Shown one piece after another: positions 35,590 to 44,202 of a stretch of DNA of 64,000 nucleotides (position 1 is the first letter of the stretch; every line of letters begins with the position of its first letter). Both the position numbers and the translations under genes were made by a program. Under the pieces are notes generated by a model, which ran no database searches, was not told the origin of the DNA, and saw nothing but the letters and a program-made list of their open reading frames with translations. Location of the stretch: NCBI GenBank assembly GCA_004322535.1, contig SCUZ01000103.1:1-64000 (forward strand). Reading direction: 5' to 3'. Origin of the DNA: Rugosibacter sp. Its GTDB lineage: Bacteria > Pseudomonadota > Gammaproteobacteria > Burkholderiales > Rhodocyclaceae.

Positions 35590-36209
35590 TCAGCTGCCAT
35601 AGGTGGTCTCCAGCCTACGTAACGTACCACGCATGTTTTCTACTGCCCGCTCAGCACGGGGCACGAAAGATTTTTTGTGCCAAAGAACAGCAGTAGACTG
35701 CCAGCCAAAAAATGCGATCAAGTCTAGCGTATCAAGGCAGACGCGAGGAAGACCACGCAATTCAAGAGACCAGCCCTTTGGCGTGAAATGGATGAAATCA
35801 TTTCGACAGGAGTTCAGCAGGGTGAAACTTTTGTCATGCGTTGCGCCGGGCGAAAATGGTCCGGCATCAGCGACATGGAAGTTATCTTTGTCTTTGACTT
35901 TCTTGTATAGATTGAGAAACTCATCAAGTTTTTTGACCGGGTACGGCCCCCCATTGTTGTAGGCATCAAGCCATTTCGTGGCGATCTTGTCTCGAAGCGA
36001 AGGGTGAGAAGACCATTTCCGTTCCAAAGGGCAAGCACCATAAAGCCTTGCACTGCGTTGTGGAGCGCAATGAGAACCCATTTCCACTGATACGGGTCTT
36101 CGGAGATTGACACCGCTTGCTGCTCCGCCCATTCGAGGGAGCGTACTGCTTCTTCTCGTTCATCAGTTCGCGGGTAACGGGGTTGGCCCATTGAGGCAGC
36201 TAACGTCAT
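35590..36209 (-). pseudogene. HEPN-like protein gene, frameshifted by a 5-bp duplication
   Basis: The first part (MTLAASMGQPRYPR... ALHNAVQGFMVLALWNGNGLLTLR) and the second (DKIATKWLDAYNNGGPYPVKK... to RRLETTYGS) lie in different frames. The sequence CGAAG is present twice in tandem at 35993-36002; with one copy the frame is restored as LLTLRDKIATKW. The joined product of about 205 residues is helical and contains RNDFIH, matching the R-x4-H motif of HEPN ribonuclease-like domains. The partner gene common for HEPN toxins is not adjacent. Its ATG overlaps the livK stop, and the gene separates livK from livHMGF. Confidence 0.7.
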
Positions 36210-37423
36210 TTCGTAAAAGTCGGCGCTGGTGACACGCCGCGCAGCAAGTCCTCTTGGGGGACGGCGGTGCTGATGGTTTCCAGTGGTTCCCACGCGCCGT
36301 TTTTGCCGACATAAAGACTGATCACGCCGTCTTTCAAGTCGCCTTTGGCATCGAACTGGATGTGGGCTGTCACGCCGTTGTAGTCGGTCTTGGGCAACTC
36401 GGCCAATATGCTTGCAGGCTCGCCGGACTGGGCGCGTTTTGCCGCTTCGATGAGCACCATCGCGGCGTCATAGGCATAGGGCGCGTAGGACTGGATGTTG
36501 GCGTTGAAACGTGCTTTATAACGCTCCGAGAATTTCGCGCCGCCGGCCATCTTGGCGAGCGGCACGCCGGGTAGGGAGCAGTAGCAGCCTGCGCTGGCAT
36601 CAGCCGCGTTCTTGATGAAATCCGCGTTGCAGCCACCATCGCCCAAGAGGAATTTGGCGGGGACACCGAGCTGCTTGATTTGCCGTGCCATGGGTGCGGC
36701 TTGCGGGTCCATGCCGCCGAAGAAAATCAGGTCGGGCTGCTTGCCCTTGATGGTGGTCAGGATGGATTTGAAATCGACCGACTTGTCATCGGTGTGTTCT
36801 TCGGCCACAACAGTGGCACCTGCCGCAATCGCGGCTTTCTTGAATTCCGTCGCCAGGCCTTCGCCGTAGGCCGTCTTGTCGTCAATCACGGCGACGGTTT
36901 TGGCGTGCAGATTGTTGACGGCGTACATGCCCAGCACCTTGCCTTGCTGCACGTCATTGGCCATGACGCGGAAAGCGGTTTTGAAGCCCTGCTCGGTATA
37001 AGTCGGATTGGTGGCCGAAGGCGACACCTGCGGGATGCCGGCAGTGGCATAGAGCCGGGAGGCGGGTATGGTGGTGCCGGAATTGAGATGGCCAATCACC
37101 GCATTCACCTTGGCATCGACAAACTTTTGTGCAACTAAATTGCCCTGGCGCGGATCGGACTGGTCGTCTTCGCTCGTCAGTTCAAACGTCACTGCGCGGC
37201 CACCGAACTTCAGATTGGCGGCATTGGCATCTTCCACCGCGAGACGCGCGCCGTTTTCATTGTCCTTGCCCAGATGCGCCTGCGGGCCGGTGAGCGGAGC
37301 GGCATGACCAAGGCGGATGAGGATAGGCGCATTGGCGTCTGTTGCAGGAGTAGTCTTGCTGCACGCGGCAAGGCCAAGCACAGCTGCCAGCGCAAACAAG
37401 AAGGAAGTGACGGAAAGATTCAT
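36206..37423 (-). CDS. livK: Branched-chain amino acid ABC transporter substrate-binding protein LivK
   Basis: A 405-residue periplasmic binding protein. The lipobox LAAVLGLAACSK suggests a lipid-anchored form. The Leu/Ile/Val receptor fold follows: RLGHAAPLTGPQAHLGKDNENGARLAVEDAN, NAVIGHLNSGTTIPASRLYA and VAVIDDKTAYGEGLATEF. I start at the ATG at 37423. The last 18 residues ([20 protein letters not shown]) are not part of the normal fold; they are encoded by a dispersed repeat and end at a stop overlapping the next gene. Confidence 0.92.
   Translation of the reverse strand: MNLSVTSFLFALAAVLGLAACSKTTPATDANAPILIRLGHAAPLTGPQAHLGKDNENGARLAVEDANAANLKFGGRAVTFELTSEDDQSDPRQGNLVAQKFVDAKVNAVIGHLNSGTTIPASRLYATAGIPQVSPSATNPTYTEQGFKTAFRVMANDVQQGKVLGMYAVNNLHAKTVAVIDDKTAYGEGLATEFKKAAIAAGATVVAEEHTDDKSVDFKSILTTIKGKQPDLIFFGGMDPQAAPMARQIKQLGVPAKFLLGDGGCNADFIKNAADASAGCYCSLPGVPLAKMAGGAKFSERYKARFNANIQSYAPYAYDAAMVLIEAAKRAQSGEPASILAELPKTDYNGVTAHIQFDAKGDLKDGVISLYVGKNGAWEPLETISTAVPQEDLLRGVSPAPTFTK
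36216..36268 (+). repeat. Dispersed motif, copy 10, extended to about 53 bp
   Basis: One mismatch in the 24-bp core. The extension is shared with 23690-23742. It forms the 3' end of livK and encodes [18 protein letters not shown], 12 of 18 residues identical to the YggT segment. Confidence 0.8.
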
Positions 37424-37500
37424 GGAAATACTCCGGTCAGGATGGATTGTGGAGTGCACATCATACGATGATGCCGCAGTGACAGAAACATGACAGAAAC

Positions 37501-37532
37501 AAAAAAGCCAGTCGCAGTGGACTGGCTTTTTT
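37501..37532. terminator. Rho-independent terminator after the cytochrome c gene
   Basis: AAAAAAGCCAGTC / GACTGGCTTTTTT, with a 6-base loop. It lies downstream of cytochrome c on the minus strand and upstream of livK, so it insulates the two genes. Confidence 0.9.
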
Positions 37533-37553
37533 GTTTGCAGCTAGGCGAAGGAA

Positions 37554-37874
37554 TTACTTGGCGCCAGCAAGGATCCATTTGACCAGGGTCTTGATGTCCT
37601 CATCCTTGACCGCTGCATTCGGCGGCATGGGAATGGGGCCCCAAACACCAGAACCACCCTTCTTGACCTTATCTACCAGCTTGGCTTCCGCTGTCTTGTC
37701 ACCGGCGTATTTTTTGGCGACGTCCTGATAGGCAGGGCCAACCAGTTTTTTGTCGACCGCATGGCAAGCCATGCAAGCGCTCTTGGTGGCCAGGTCTTTT
37801 TCTTTACTAGCAAAAGCTGAAGCAGAAGACAGAATACCCATAGCGACCAAGGCAGAGGCGATAATTAATTTCAT
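37554..37874 (-). CDS. Small c-type cytochrome (c551/c8-like)
   Basis: A 106-residue periplasmic monohaem cytochrome. A signal peptide (MKLIIASALVAMGILSSASAFA) precedes the haem motif CMACH at about residues 34-38; VGPAYQDVAKKYAGD and the axial methionine in GPIPMPPNA follow. This is the cytochrome c551/c8 pattern: a soluble electron carrier, for example to terminal oxidases or nitrite reductase. It is a single-gene unit with its own terminator. Confidence 0.92.
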   Translation of the reverse strand: MKLIIASALVAMGILSSASAFASKEKDLATKSACMACHAVDKKLVGPAYQDVAKKYAGDKTAEAKLVDKVKKGGSGVWGPIPMPPNAAVKDEDIKTLVKWILAGAK

Positions 37875-37991
37875 ATGAACCTTCCTTCCAGACAGAGTTA
37901 AAAAGCAAATTTCGTAATGGCCTCGATTTTACAATGAGGTGAAACACTATTGGGCACGCGACTTACAAGAAATTACATTTGCTCTTGTTAT

Positions 37992-40025
37992 TTACTTGAC
38001 AGCGAGTTGCGGCTTTACCGCTTCCCAGCAGTCAATGGGTGCTAAGCAGTGAACGCCTCGGCATATCCAGGCGTTGACATGCTCGCTTTCTGGCTTGGCC
38101 AATGCTTCAGGTAAACCAGAAAGTGAATTCGGCAAACTCAATATCATGCGGTGCAGGCTGGCGCCAAGCGCCTGCTGCCAGGCTGCACATTCCTCGGCCG
38201 GGCCGCGCAGAATAACCATGTCTGGCGGTATCAAGGTTTCTTCCAGTGTCGCCAACAGGCTGCTAAAACCCATGGTTGAATTCGTTATTTGCGGCCAGTA
38301 GAGTCGCAGAGTGCGTTCGGCAGCTTCCACATAGCGCACATTGCCCAGCAGGTAACCCAGGCGCTGCAAGGCAAACGCCGCAATGCCGTTACCCGATGGC
38401 GTGGCATTGTCGTGGCCGGGCTTGGGGCGCAGTATCAGCGCCTCGTGATCGTGCGCCGTGAAAAAGAAGCCTCCCGCGGACTGGTCTTCAAAATCAGCGA
38501 GCAGGATATCGGCCAGTTCGCGGGCAAAAGCCAGATCGGCAGGTCGAAATTCGGCTTGCATCAACTCCAGCAGCGCGGCCAGCAAAAAGGCATGGTCATC
38601 CAGATAGGCCGGCAAATGCACCTGCCCGTTGCGCGAAGTGGCGTAGAGCTGACCATCCTGCCAATGGTGGTTGCGCAAAAAATCCAGCGCCGCTTGTGCC
38701 GACGTGAGCCAGTCGGGACGCTGGAAAACACGCGCGGCATGGGCCATGCCTTCGATCATCAGCGCATTCCAACTGGTGAGTATCTTGTCGTCACAACCCG
38801 GGCGGATGCGCTGTTCACGCGCTGCGTAAAGTACCTGTTTGGCTACCGTAATCAGCGGTCGGTCGGCCTCATCCAGCGCGTTGGCCACCTTCAAATGCCA
38901 GTGGCCTTCAAAATTAGACTCATCTTCAAGGCCCCAGTGCGGAGCAGCAGCGCGCCATTGCTCAGGCGTGAGCAATGCTTGAATTTGCTCGCGCGTCCAG
39001 ACGTAATATTTGCCCTCTTCGCCTTCCGAGTCCGCATCCAGCGCAGAGTAGTAGCCACCGCCGCTACCCTTGGTCGATGACGCTTGCATTTCACGGATCA
39101 CCCAGGCCGCCGTTTCATCGGCGACACGCGCAAAAATCGGATCACTCGTTTCTGCCCAGGCATCGGCGTTCAAACCAAGCAAGGGCCCATTGTCATAAAG
39201 CATTTTTTCAAAATGCGGAATTTCCCAGCACTCATCCACGCTGTAACGGCAAAAGCCGCCGCCCACCTGATCGTAAATGCCACCTTCGGCCATGCGCTGC
39301 AAGGTAACCAGCGTCATCGAGCGCACGCGCGGTTCGGCATGGCGCAGCAAAAAGGACAGATCGGTAGGATGCGGAAACTTTGGCGCACGGCCAAAACCGC
39401 CATAGCTGCGATCAAAACTCTGCGCCAGTGATCCGGTGGCGGCAATCAATGGCTGGGTATCGAAACCCGTCGCTGCCATGCTGCCCGATGCATCCGGCAG
39501 CGTCTGCGCCAGCGCGTTGCGCAGTGCGATGTTTTGTTCGTCGATGTTGCTGCGGCGGCTATGGAACGCCTCCGCCACTTGCTCGCACAGATCGGTAAAC
39601 GCAGGCAAGCCGTGACGCGGTGTTTTGGGAAAATACGTGCCGCCAAAAAACGGCGTGCCATCGGGCGTGAGAAACATGGTCAGCGGCCAACCACCCGAGC
39701 GTTGCGCGAGCATTTGATGCGCCGTCTGGTAAATCTGGTCCAGATCCGGGCGCTCTTCACGGTCCACCTTGATATTCACGAAAAGCCGGTTCATAACTGC
39801 TGCAACGGCCCCATCTTCAAAAGACTCGTGCGCCATGACATGACACCAGTGGCAGGCCGAATAACCGATGGAAAGCAGGATAGGCCGGTTTTCCTCGCGT
39901 GCCTGGCTCAACGCCTGCTCATCCCAAGGCTGCCACGCCACCGGGTTATGGGCATGTTGCAGCAGATAAGGCGAGGTGGCCGTGGCAAGCCGGTTAGGGT
40001 CGGATGCAGAAGTGGAAGAAGACAT
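37992..40025 (-). CDS. DUF255 thioredoxin-like/glycosidase-fold protein (YyaL-type)
   Basis: A 677-residue protein. The N-terminal thioredoxin-like domain begins [24 protein letters not shown] and has a CHWCHVM motif at about 56-62. The C-terminal two thirds form an alpha/alpha barrel like glycoside hydrolases ([51 protein letters not shown]). The family (spermatogenesis-associated protein 20/YyaL) is widely conserved but its reaction is unknown. The start at 40025 has GAGG upstream; the frame to 40118 adds an unlikely tail. Confidence 0.88.
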   Translation of the reverse strand: MSSSTSASDPNRLATATSPYLLQHAHNPVAWQPWDEQALSQAREENRPILLSIGYSACHWCHVMAHESFEDGAVAAVMNRLFVNIKVDREERPDLDQIYQTAHQMLAQRSGGWPLTMFLTPDGTPFFGGTYFPKTPRHGLPAFTDLCEQVAEAFHSRRSNIDEQNIALRNALAQTLPDASGSMAATGFDTQPLIAATGSLAQSFDRSYGGFGRAPKFPHPTDLSFLLRHAEPRVRSMTLVTLQRMAEGGIYDQVGGGFCRYSVDECWEIPHFEKMLYDNGPLLGLNADAWAETSDPIFARVADETAAWVIREMQASSTKGSGGGYYSALDADSEGEEGKYYVWTREQIQALLTPEQWRAAAPHWGLEDESNFEGHWHLKVANALDEADRPLITVAKQVLYAAREQRIRPGCDDKILTSWNALMIEGMAHAARVFQRPDWLTSAQAALDFLRNHHWQDGQLYATSRNGQVHLPAYLDDHAFLLAALLELMQAEFRPADLAFARELADILLADFEDQSAGGFFFTAHDHEALILRPKPGHDNATPSGNGIAAFALQRLGYLLGNVRYVEAAERTLRLYWPQITNSTMGFSSLLATLEETLIPPDMVILRGPAEECAAWQQALGASLHRMILSLPNSLSGLPEALAKPESEHVNAWICRGVHCLAPIDCWEAVKPQLAVK

Positions 40026-40150
40026 GGAAAAAACCTCGGAAAGATTGTTTGCGATGGTAACTGATAACGATCCGTGGATAAGCACCTGGCACAGTAGACC
40101 GACCGATTGAACCGTCAAATTTCTTCCCCCAAACCGGATCAGTACTTACC

Positions 40151-40540
40151 ATGACGCAAGACACCAAATCGATCAGGGACATGAACAAGAACGAAGCCTT
40201 TGCTCGTGTCATCATCGACGCCTTGCTGATAGATCAAAGCTGGGACACCACCAATCCGAATGCCGTGCCGATCGAGGTCCATGACAATGACGAAAAGTTG
40301 AAGGCAATCGTTGATAAATGGAAAGCCTACCTTAATCATCTTGGGCAGAAGTCCATGGCTATCGAGGTTTGGGGGCCAAAACGTCTCGAACTCTTTGTCG
40401 ATCTGCTCCATGAAATGGTAGGCTTTCTCGGCGACAAGTTCAATAGTGTCGAAATATCAAACGACATCTACTCGCCAGAAGGGCATGCAAAAATCGAAAC
40501 TGATCAAGAGATGATTCGCCGAGGATCGCTCTGCTCCTAA
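40151..40540 (+). pseudogene. Chimeric remnant: HsdR-like start fused to a DUF6680-like end
   Basis: A 129-codon ORF that looks like two joined fragments. Residues 12-38 (KNEAFARVIIDALLIDQSWDTT) match the opening of type I restriction HsdR-like proteins. From about residue 45 (DEKLKAIVDKWKAYLNHL, ELFVDLLHEMVGFLGDKFN, IYSPEGHAKIETDQEMIRRG) it resembles the C-terminal part of the DUF6680 family. No catalytic motif of HsdR remains. It opens a region of gene debris ahead of the chemosensory operon. My family matches come from memory of patterns, so they are tentative. Confidence 0.5.
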
Positions 40541-40627
40541 GCGGACAGTTTGCATTGCCAATGGAGGTGAAGCAAGCTTCCTTTCGCTCTCGAAGACCAC
40601 GTCCAGAATGCTGTCGCTTCAGGGCGT

Positions 40628-40858
40628 ATGAAGGCTCATCTCACCCAACAACAACTGGCCGAACGCATGGGGGTAATGCAAGCCTGCATTAGCAAAATCG
40701 AGCACCAGAATAAAGTGACTCCGGCCTTGCTCGCACATGCAATCAAGGCGACACGCCGAAAATCTCGAGTGCTTGGAAAACGGCGATGGGGCGAAGGAAG
40801 CAATTCACAACTTGATGCAGGCAGCCGAAGGGCACTTCAATCTACTCGACTGCGATGA
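40628..40858 (+). pseudogene. Fragment of an XRE-type HTH (antitoxin-like) gene
   Basis: The frame contains a helix-turn-helix, LTQQQLAERMGVMQACISKIEHQN, preceded by open codons (FALEDHVQNAVASGR) that lack a start. It becomes nonsense after about residue 45. A different frame (40737-40991) then carries EAIHNLMQAAEGHFNLLDCDDRELLDTYNRLF, probably the rest of the same or a neighbouring gene. It is best read as a decayed toxin-antitoxin or regulator gene. Confidence 0.5.
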
Positions 40859-41428
40859 CAGAGAGTTACTCGATACCTATAACCGGCTATTCAGGTCTAT
40901 CAAGGTTCATCCTGCAGTTAAGCGACTCCAGGCCGACGCGACCAGCGGGATATCGACAAGGCATGTCCGACACGCAGTTCTTCGGTGTTAAAAGGCGCAC
41001 TCAGGTCTTCTTGTGCTCTCCCATCTGCAGAAACGCAGTCGGTGCTGCGCGCTATCGCGATGCTGGCCAGAAAGTCGGCGCTGGCGACACGGCTCACTCC
41101 GTATGAAGGCTTGCGAAAAATGACGACATGCTATGCAAGCCAACGCTCGTATCGATAATCCGACCAGATACCCTGCTGTCGACGTCTGAAAACCCTGTCG
41201 ACAACCTTGTTATTTCCCTCATTTTACGGGTAGAGAGTATCGAATACTTATCTACAATGAATACGTGTTATGGTAGCGACATAAGAGTAAATTTATGTCA
41301 AATGAATCCACCATAAAGAAGAGCGTCGGGAGGCCATCGGGGAATACGGATAAACAACCAGTTTTGTACTGGCTGCCCAGGTCGTCAATCAGAAATTACT
41401 ACACATCGCCTGTTTTTTGGATAACGAT
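40859..41428. other. Decayed region before the chemosensory operon
   Basis: There is no intact gene. It holds the tail of the frameshifted fragment above, one dispersed-motif copy (41071-41094) and an AT-rich stretch (41200-41300) that may carry the promoter for the following operon. A 45-codon ORF at 41295-41432 (start MSNESTIKKSVGRPSGNTDK) overlaps the first cheW start by 4 bp. That short ORF has a GRP-type DNA-binding tail at its start but no recognisable domain. Confidence 0.5.
41071..41094 (+). repeat. Dispersed 24-bp motif, copy 11, intergenic
   Basis: One mismatch to the consensus. It is at the left edge of the chemosensory island; no copy was found within the island (41.4-52.4 kb). 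Confidence 0.8.
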
Positions 41429-41887
41429 ATGAAAGAGTACGTTGTCATTGGTCTGGATGAGTTACGCATTGCTTTGCGCCTGTCTGTCGTCGATCGCGTG
41501 ATTCGTGCCATTTATGTAAGCCCTCTGCCCGACGCACCGGAGATTGTGTCCGGCGTGGTCAATGTCCAGGGGCGGGTGATTCCGGTTGTCAATATACGCA
41601 GGCGATTCCGCCTCGCGAACCGGCCGACGATCCTGACCGACCGGCTCGTCATCGCACACACGGCCCAAAGACCGGTGGCGCTCGTGGTCGATGCGGTGAG
41701 CGGGGTGCTCGAATATTCTGAACCGGATATTATCGACGCCGACGATATTCTCCCCGGCCTGGCGTATGTGGATGGCGTGGCGAAACGCAAAGACGGTCTG
41801 ATCCTCATCCACGATCTGGGTCGGTTTCTGTCGCTGGATGAAGAGTCTGCACTCGAACGTGCCATGACGCCGGCCGGAGGCCGGTAA
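41429..41887 (+). CDS. CheW-domain protein (WspB-like)
   Basis: A 152-residue single CheW domain that couples receptor and kinase. The signatures are ALRLSVVDRVIRAIYVSPLPDAPEIVSGVVNVQGRVIPVVNIRRRF (split here only by normal loops) and LVVDAVSGVLEY. I start at the ATG at 41429; a TTG four codons earlier is possible. It is the first gene of the Wsp-like operon and is followed after 1 bp by cheR. The position and the CheW-CheR-CheW order match wspB-wspC-wspD. Confidence 0.85.
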   Translation: MKEYVVIGLDELRIALRLSVVDRVIRAIYVSPLPDAPEIVSGVVNVQGRVIPVVNIRRRFRLANRPTILTDRLVIAHTAQRPVALVVDAVSGVLEYSEPDIIDADDILPGLAYVDGVAKRKDGLILIHDLGRFLSLDEESALERAMTPAGGR

Positions 41888-41888
41888 A

Positions 41889-43304
41889 ATGAACAAGGCA
41901 TTTTCAGATCAACTCAGCATGTCCCTGAGCGATCTGCTTTCTGCGCAGACCGGTTTGCATTTTCCCCAAGAACGCTGGCGCGATCTCGAGCGCGGCATCA
42001 CCGCCGCCGCTCCCGCCTTCGGCATGCCGGATGCGGAATCGTGCGCACACCGGCTCCTGTCCGCGCCGCTGACACACCACCAGATCGAGGTCCTTGCCAG
42101 TCACCTGACCGTGGGCGAGACCTATTTTTTCCGCGAGAAGATGAGCTTTGAGGCGCTCGAGCAGCACATTCTCCCGGAACTCATCCGCGCGCGTGCGCAC
42201 GCCGGACGGCGCCTGCGCATCTGGAGCGCCGGCTGCTGCACGGGCGAGGAGCCCTACTCCGTCGCCATGCTCCTCGACCGGCTGATTCCGGATCAGAAGG
42301 ACTGGAACATTACCCTCCTGGCCACCGACATCAATCCGGCATTCCTGCGCAAGGCGGCCGAGGGCGTATATGGCGAATGGTCGTTCCGCAGTGCACCGGA
42401 CTGGCTTCAGGCGCGGTACTTCAGGCGGAGAAAAGACAAGCGTTTCGAATTATTGCCGCATATCCGCAAACGGGTGACCTTTGCCTGTCTCAATTTTGCC
42501 GAGGATGTTTATCCCTCGCTCATGACCAATACCAATGCGATGGATGTGATCCTCTGTCGCAATGTGCTGATGTATTTCAGCCCGGCATGGGTGAAGAAGG
42601 TTGCGCAGAATTTCCACCGGTCACTCGTCGATGGCGGATGGCTCATCGTCAGTCCGACGGAAACCTCGAACAGCCTGTTTCCACAGTTCAAGGCCACCAC
42701 CTTTCCCGGGGCGGTGCTCTATCGCAAGACCAAGGGTGCGGAATCACCGGCAGTGCCTGCCGGGCATCCCATCTCGCCGTTTGACTCGTTACCCGATACT
42801 TTGCGCATGCCGGAAGCAGTGACGGGCGCATCAGTTCAATCCGTGGCGGCAGAGCCGGCTGCAATCCATCCATCGCACCAGGAGGAGCGGGATGCCCTCT
42901 GCCGCACTGCCCATTTCTGCGCCGATCAGGGCAGGCTCGCCGAGGCGACGGCGTGGTGCGAGAAAGCCATCGCTGCCGACAAGCTTGATCCAACAACCCA
43001 TTATCTCCTTGCCACCATTCTGCAGGAGCAGGGAGAAAATGACCGTGCGGTGCAAGCGCTGCTGCATGCGCTTTATCTCGCTCCGGATTTCGTGCTGGCA
43101 CACTTTGCCCTGGGCAACCTGCGTCTGTCGCAGGGGCGGCATCGCGAGGCGCGGCGACATTTCAGCAATGCGCAGGCGCTGCTGCATACGCACACGCAGG
43201 ACGAGATACTGCCGGAGTCAGAGGGTTTGACCGCCGGCCGGCTTGGCGAGATCATTGCGTCGGTGCAGTTGAGTTTGCCGCATCTGACAGTCGCGAGCGG
43301 CTGA
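41889..43304 (+). CDS. CheR methyltransferase with C-terminal TPR (WspC-like)
   Basis: A 471-residue protein that methylates receptor glutamates using SAM. The N-terminal helical domain is about 1-80. The catalytic domain has GETYFFREKMSFEALEQ, IWSAGCCTGEEPYSVAML, DINPAFLRKAAEGVYGEWSFR and DVILCRNVLMYFSPAW. After residue 320 two or three TPR units follow (AHFCADQGRLAEATAWCEKAI, YLLATILQEQGENDRAVQALLHALYLAP). The TPR extension is the mark of WspC and FrzF-like CheRs, as opposed to flagellar CheR. Confidence 0.9.
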   Translation: MNKAFSDQLSMSLSDLLSAQTGLHFPQERWRDLERGITAAAPAFGMPDAESCAHRLLSAPLTHHQIEVLASHLTVGETYFFREKMSFEALEQHILPELIRARAHAGRRLRIWSAGCCTGEEPYSVAMLLDRLIPDQKDWNITLLATDINPAFLRKAAEGVYGEWSFRSAPDWLQARYFRRRKDKRFELLPHIRKRVTFACLNFAEDVYPSLMTNTNAMDVILCRNVLMYFSPAWVKKVAQNFHRSLVDGGWLIVSPTETSNSLFPQFKATTFPGAVLYRKTKGAESPAVPAGHPISPFDSLPDTLRMPEAVTGASVQSVAAEPAAIHPSHQEERDALCRTAHFCADQGRLAEATAWCEKAIAADKLDPTTHYLLATILQEQGENDRAVQALLHALYLAPDFVLAHFALGNLRLSQGRHREARRHFSNAQALLHTHTQDEILPESEGLTAGRLGEIIASVQLSLPHLTVASG

Positions 43305-43317
43305 AGGAAGAGCCTGT

Positions 43318-43950
43318 ATGGACGCCAGTGACCCAAAACCGCGTAAGCCGACAACCACCGACTGGGATAAGGTCAAGCAGCGTCTGGCGGCTGCGCGCGT
43401 CGCCGTTGAGCACGTCTGGGCGCCTACCGCGGAAGAGACGCAACGCATCCTGAAGGCCCGGGCGCAGGCGCTGGCCCGGGAGCCCGCGCCGGCGGAGACC
43501 GCCGATGAGCGCATCGAGGTGGTGGAATTCCTCCTTGCCCACGAATGCTATGCGATCGAGTCATCGTACGTCCGCGAGGTCTTCCTCACGGAAAACCTGA
43601 CGCCGCTGCCGTGCACACCGGCCTTCGTGCTCGGTATCGTCAACCTGCGCAGCGAGATACTCTCGGTCATCGACATCAGGAAATTCTTCAACCTGCCGGA
43701 GAAGGGGTTGACCGATCTTGACAAGATCATCGTGCTGCAATCCGGCAGCATGCTGTTCGGCATCATGGCGGATGCGATTACCGGTGTCCGCCGCATTCCG
43801 GTGGCCGACATCCAGCCGTCCCTGCCCACGCTCACCGGCGTCCGTCAGGAATACCTGAAAGGCGTGACACCCGGGCGTACCGTGATTCTCGATGCGAAAA
43901 AGCTTCTGACGGATGAACACATCATCGTGCAAGAACAGGTGTCCGGATAG
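43318..43950 (+). CDS. CheW-domain protein (WspD-like)
   Basis: A 210-residue adaptor. About 60 charged residues (KQRLAAARVAVEHVWAPTAEETQRI) precede a CheW domain starting RIEVVEFLLAHECYAIESSYVREVF. Then come VLGIVNLRSEILSVIDIRKFFNLP and IMADAITGVRRIPV. The N-terminal extension resembles WspD, which differs from WspB in this way. It lies 13 bp after cheR and before a gap with one small ORF. Confidence 0.87.
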   Translation: MDASDPKPRKPTTTDWDKVKQRLAAARVAVEHVWAPTAEETQRILKARAQALAREPAPAETADERIEVVEFLLAHECYAIESSYVREVFLTENLTPLPCTPAFVLGIVNLRSEILSVIDIRKFFNLPEKGLTDLDKIIVLQSGSMLFGIMADAITGVRRIPVADIQPSLPTLTGVRQEYLKGVTPGRTVILDAKKLLTDEHIIVQEQVSG

Positions 43951-44010
43951 AGGCGCCGGCATTCGAACTTACCCGACTGCCGCCCGTAACGCACACAAGG
44001 AGAACAGAGC

Positions 44011-44202
44011 ATGAAATGGTTCCTCGAATTTACAGTGCGGGTGATTGCAACCGTGTGCGATCTTGAGACTATTCGCACCCTTGCTGGCCAGGTGCGGGCC
44101 GCGATTCCCGAAGCGCATCTGTCGAGAAACCGTGCGACACAGAATGTTCCTCTTGATGGTTCCCTTAGCACGTTTTTTAGAAGAGAAAGGACAACAATAT
44201 GA
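44011..44202 (+). CDS. Small hypothetical protein in the Wsp-like operon
   Basis: A 63-residue ORF ([20 protein letters not shown]...). It has a strong AAGGAG ribosome site 8 bases before the ATG, and its stop overlaps the receptor's ATG (ATGA), so translation is probably coupled. The middle ([19 protein letters not shown]) could be helical and the end is basic. I recognise no family. It may be a leader or regulator of the receptor, or just a chance ORF in the 248-bp gap. Confidence 0.45.
   Translation: MKWFLEFTVRVIATVCDLETIRTLAGQVRAAIPEAHLSRNRATQNVPLDGSLSTFFRRERTTI

Noticed and set aside
23564-36293. Short frames sharing RVTSADFY-like peptides on several strands
   Set aside because: They are not a protein family; they are the dispersed DNA motif read in a non-coding frame, reported as a repeat instead.
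40151-40540. An intact type I restriction subunit
   Set aside because: Only the first few residues resemble HsdR; there is no nuclease or helicase motif and no hsdS or hsdM nearby.
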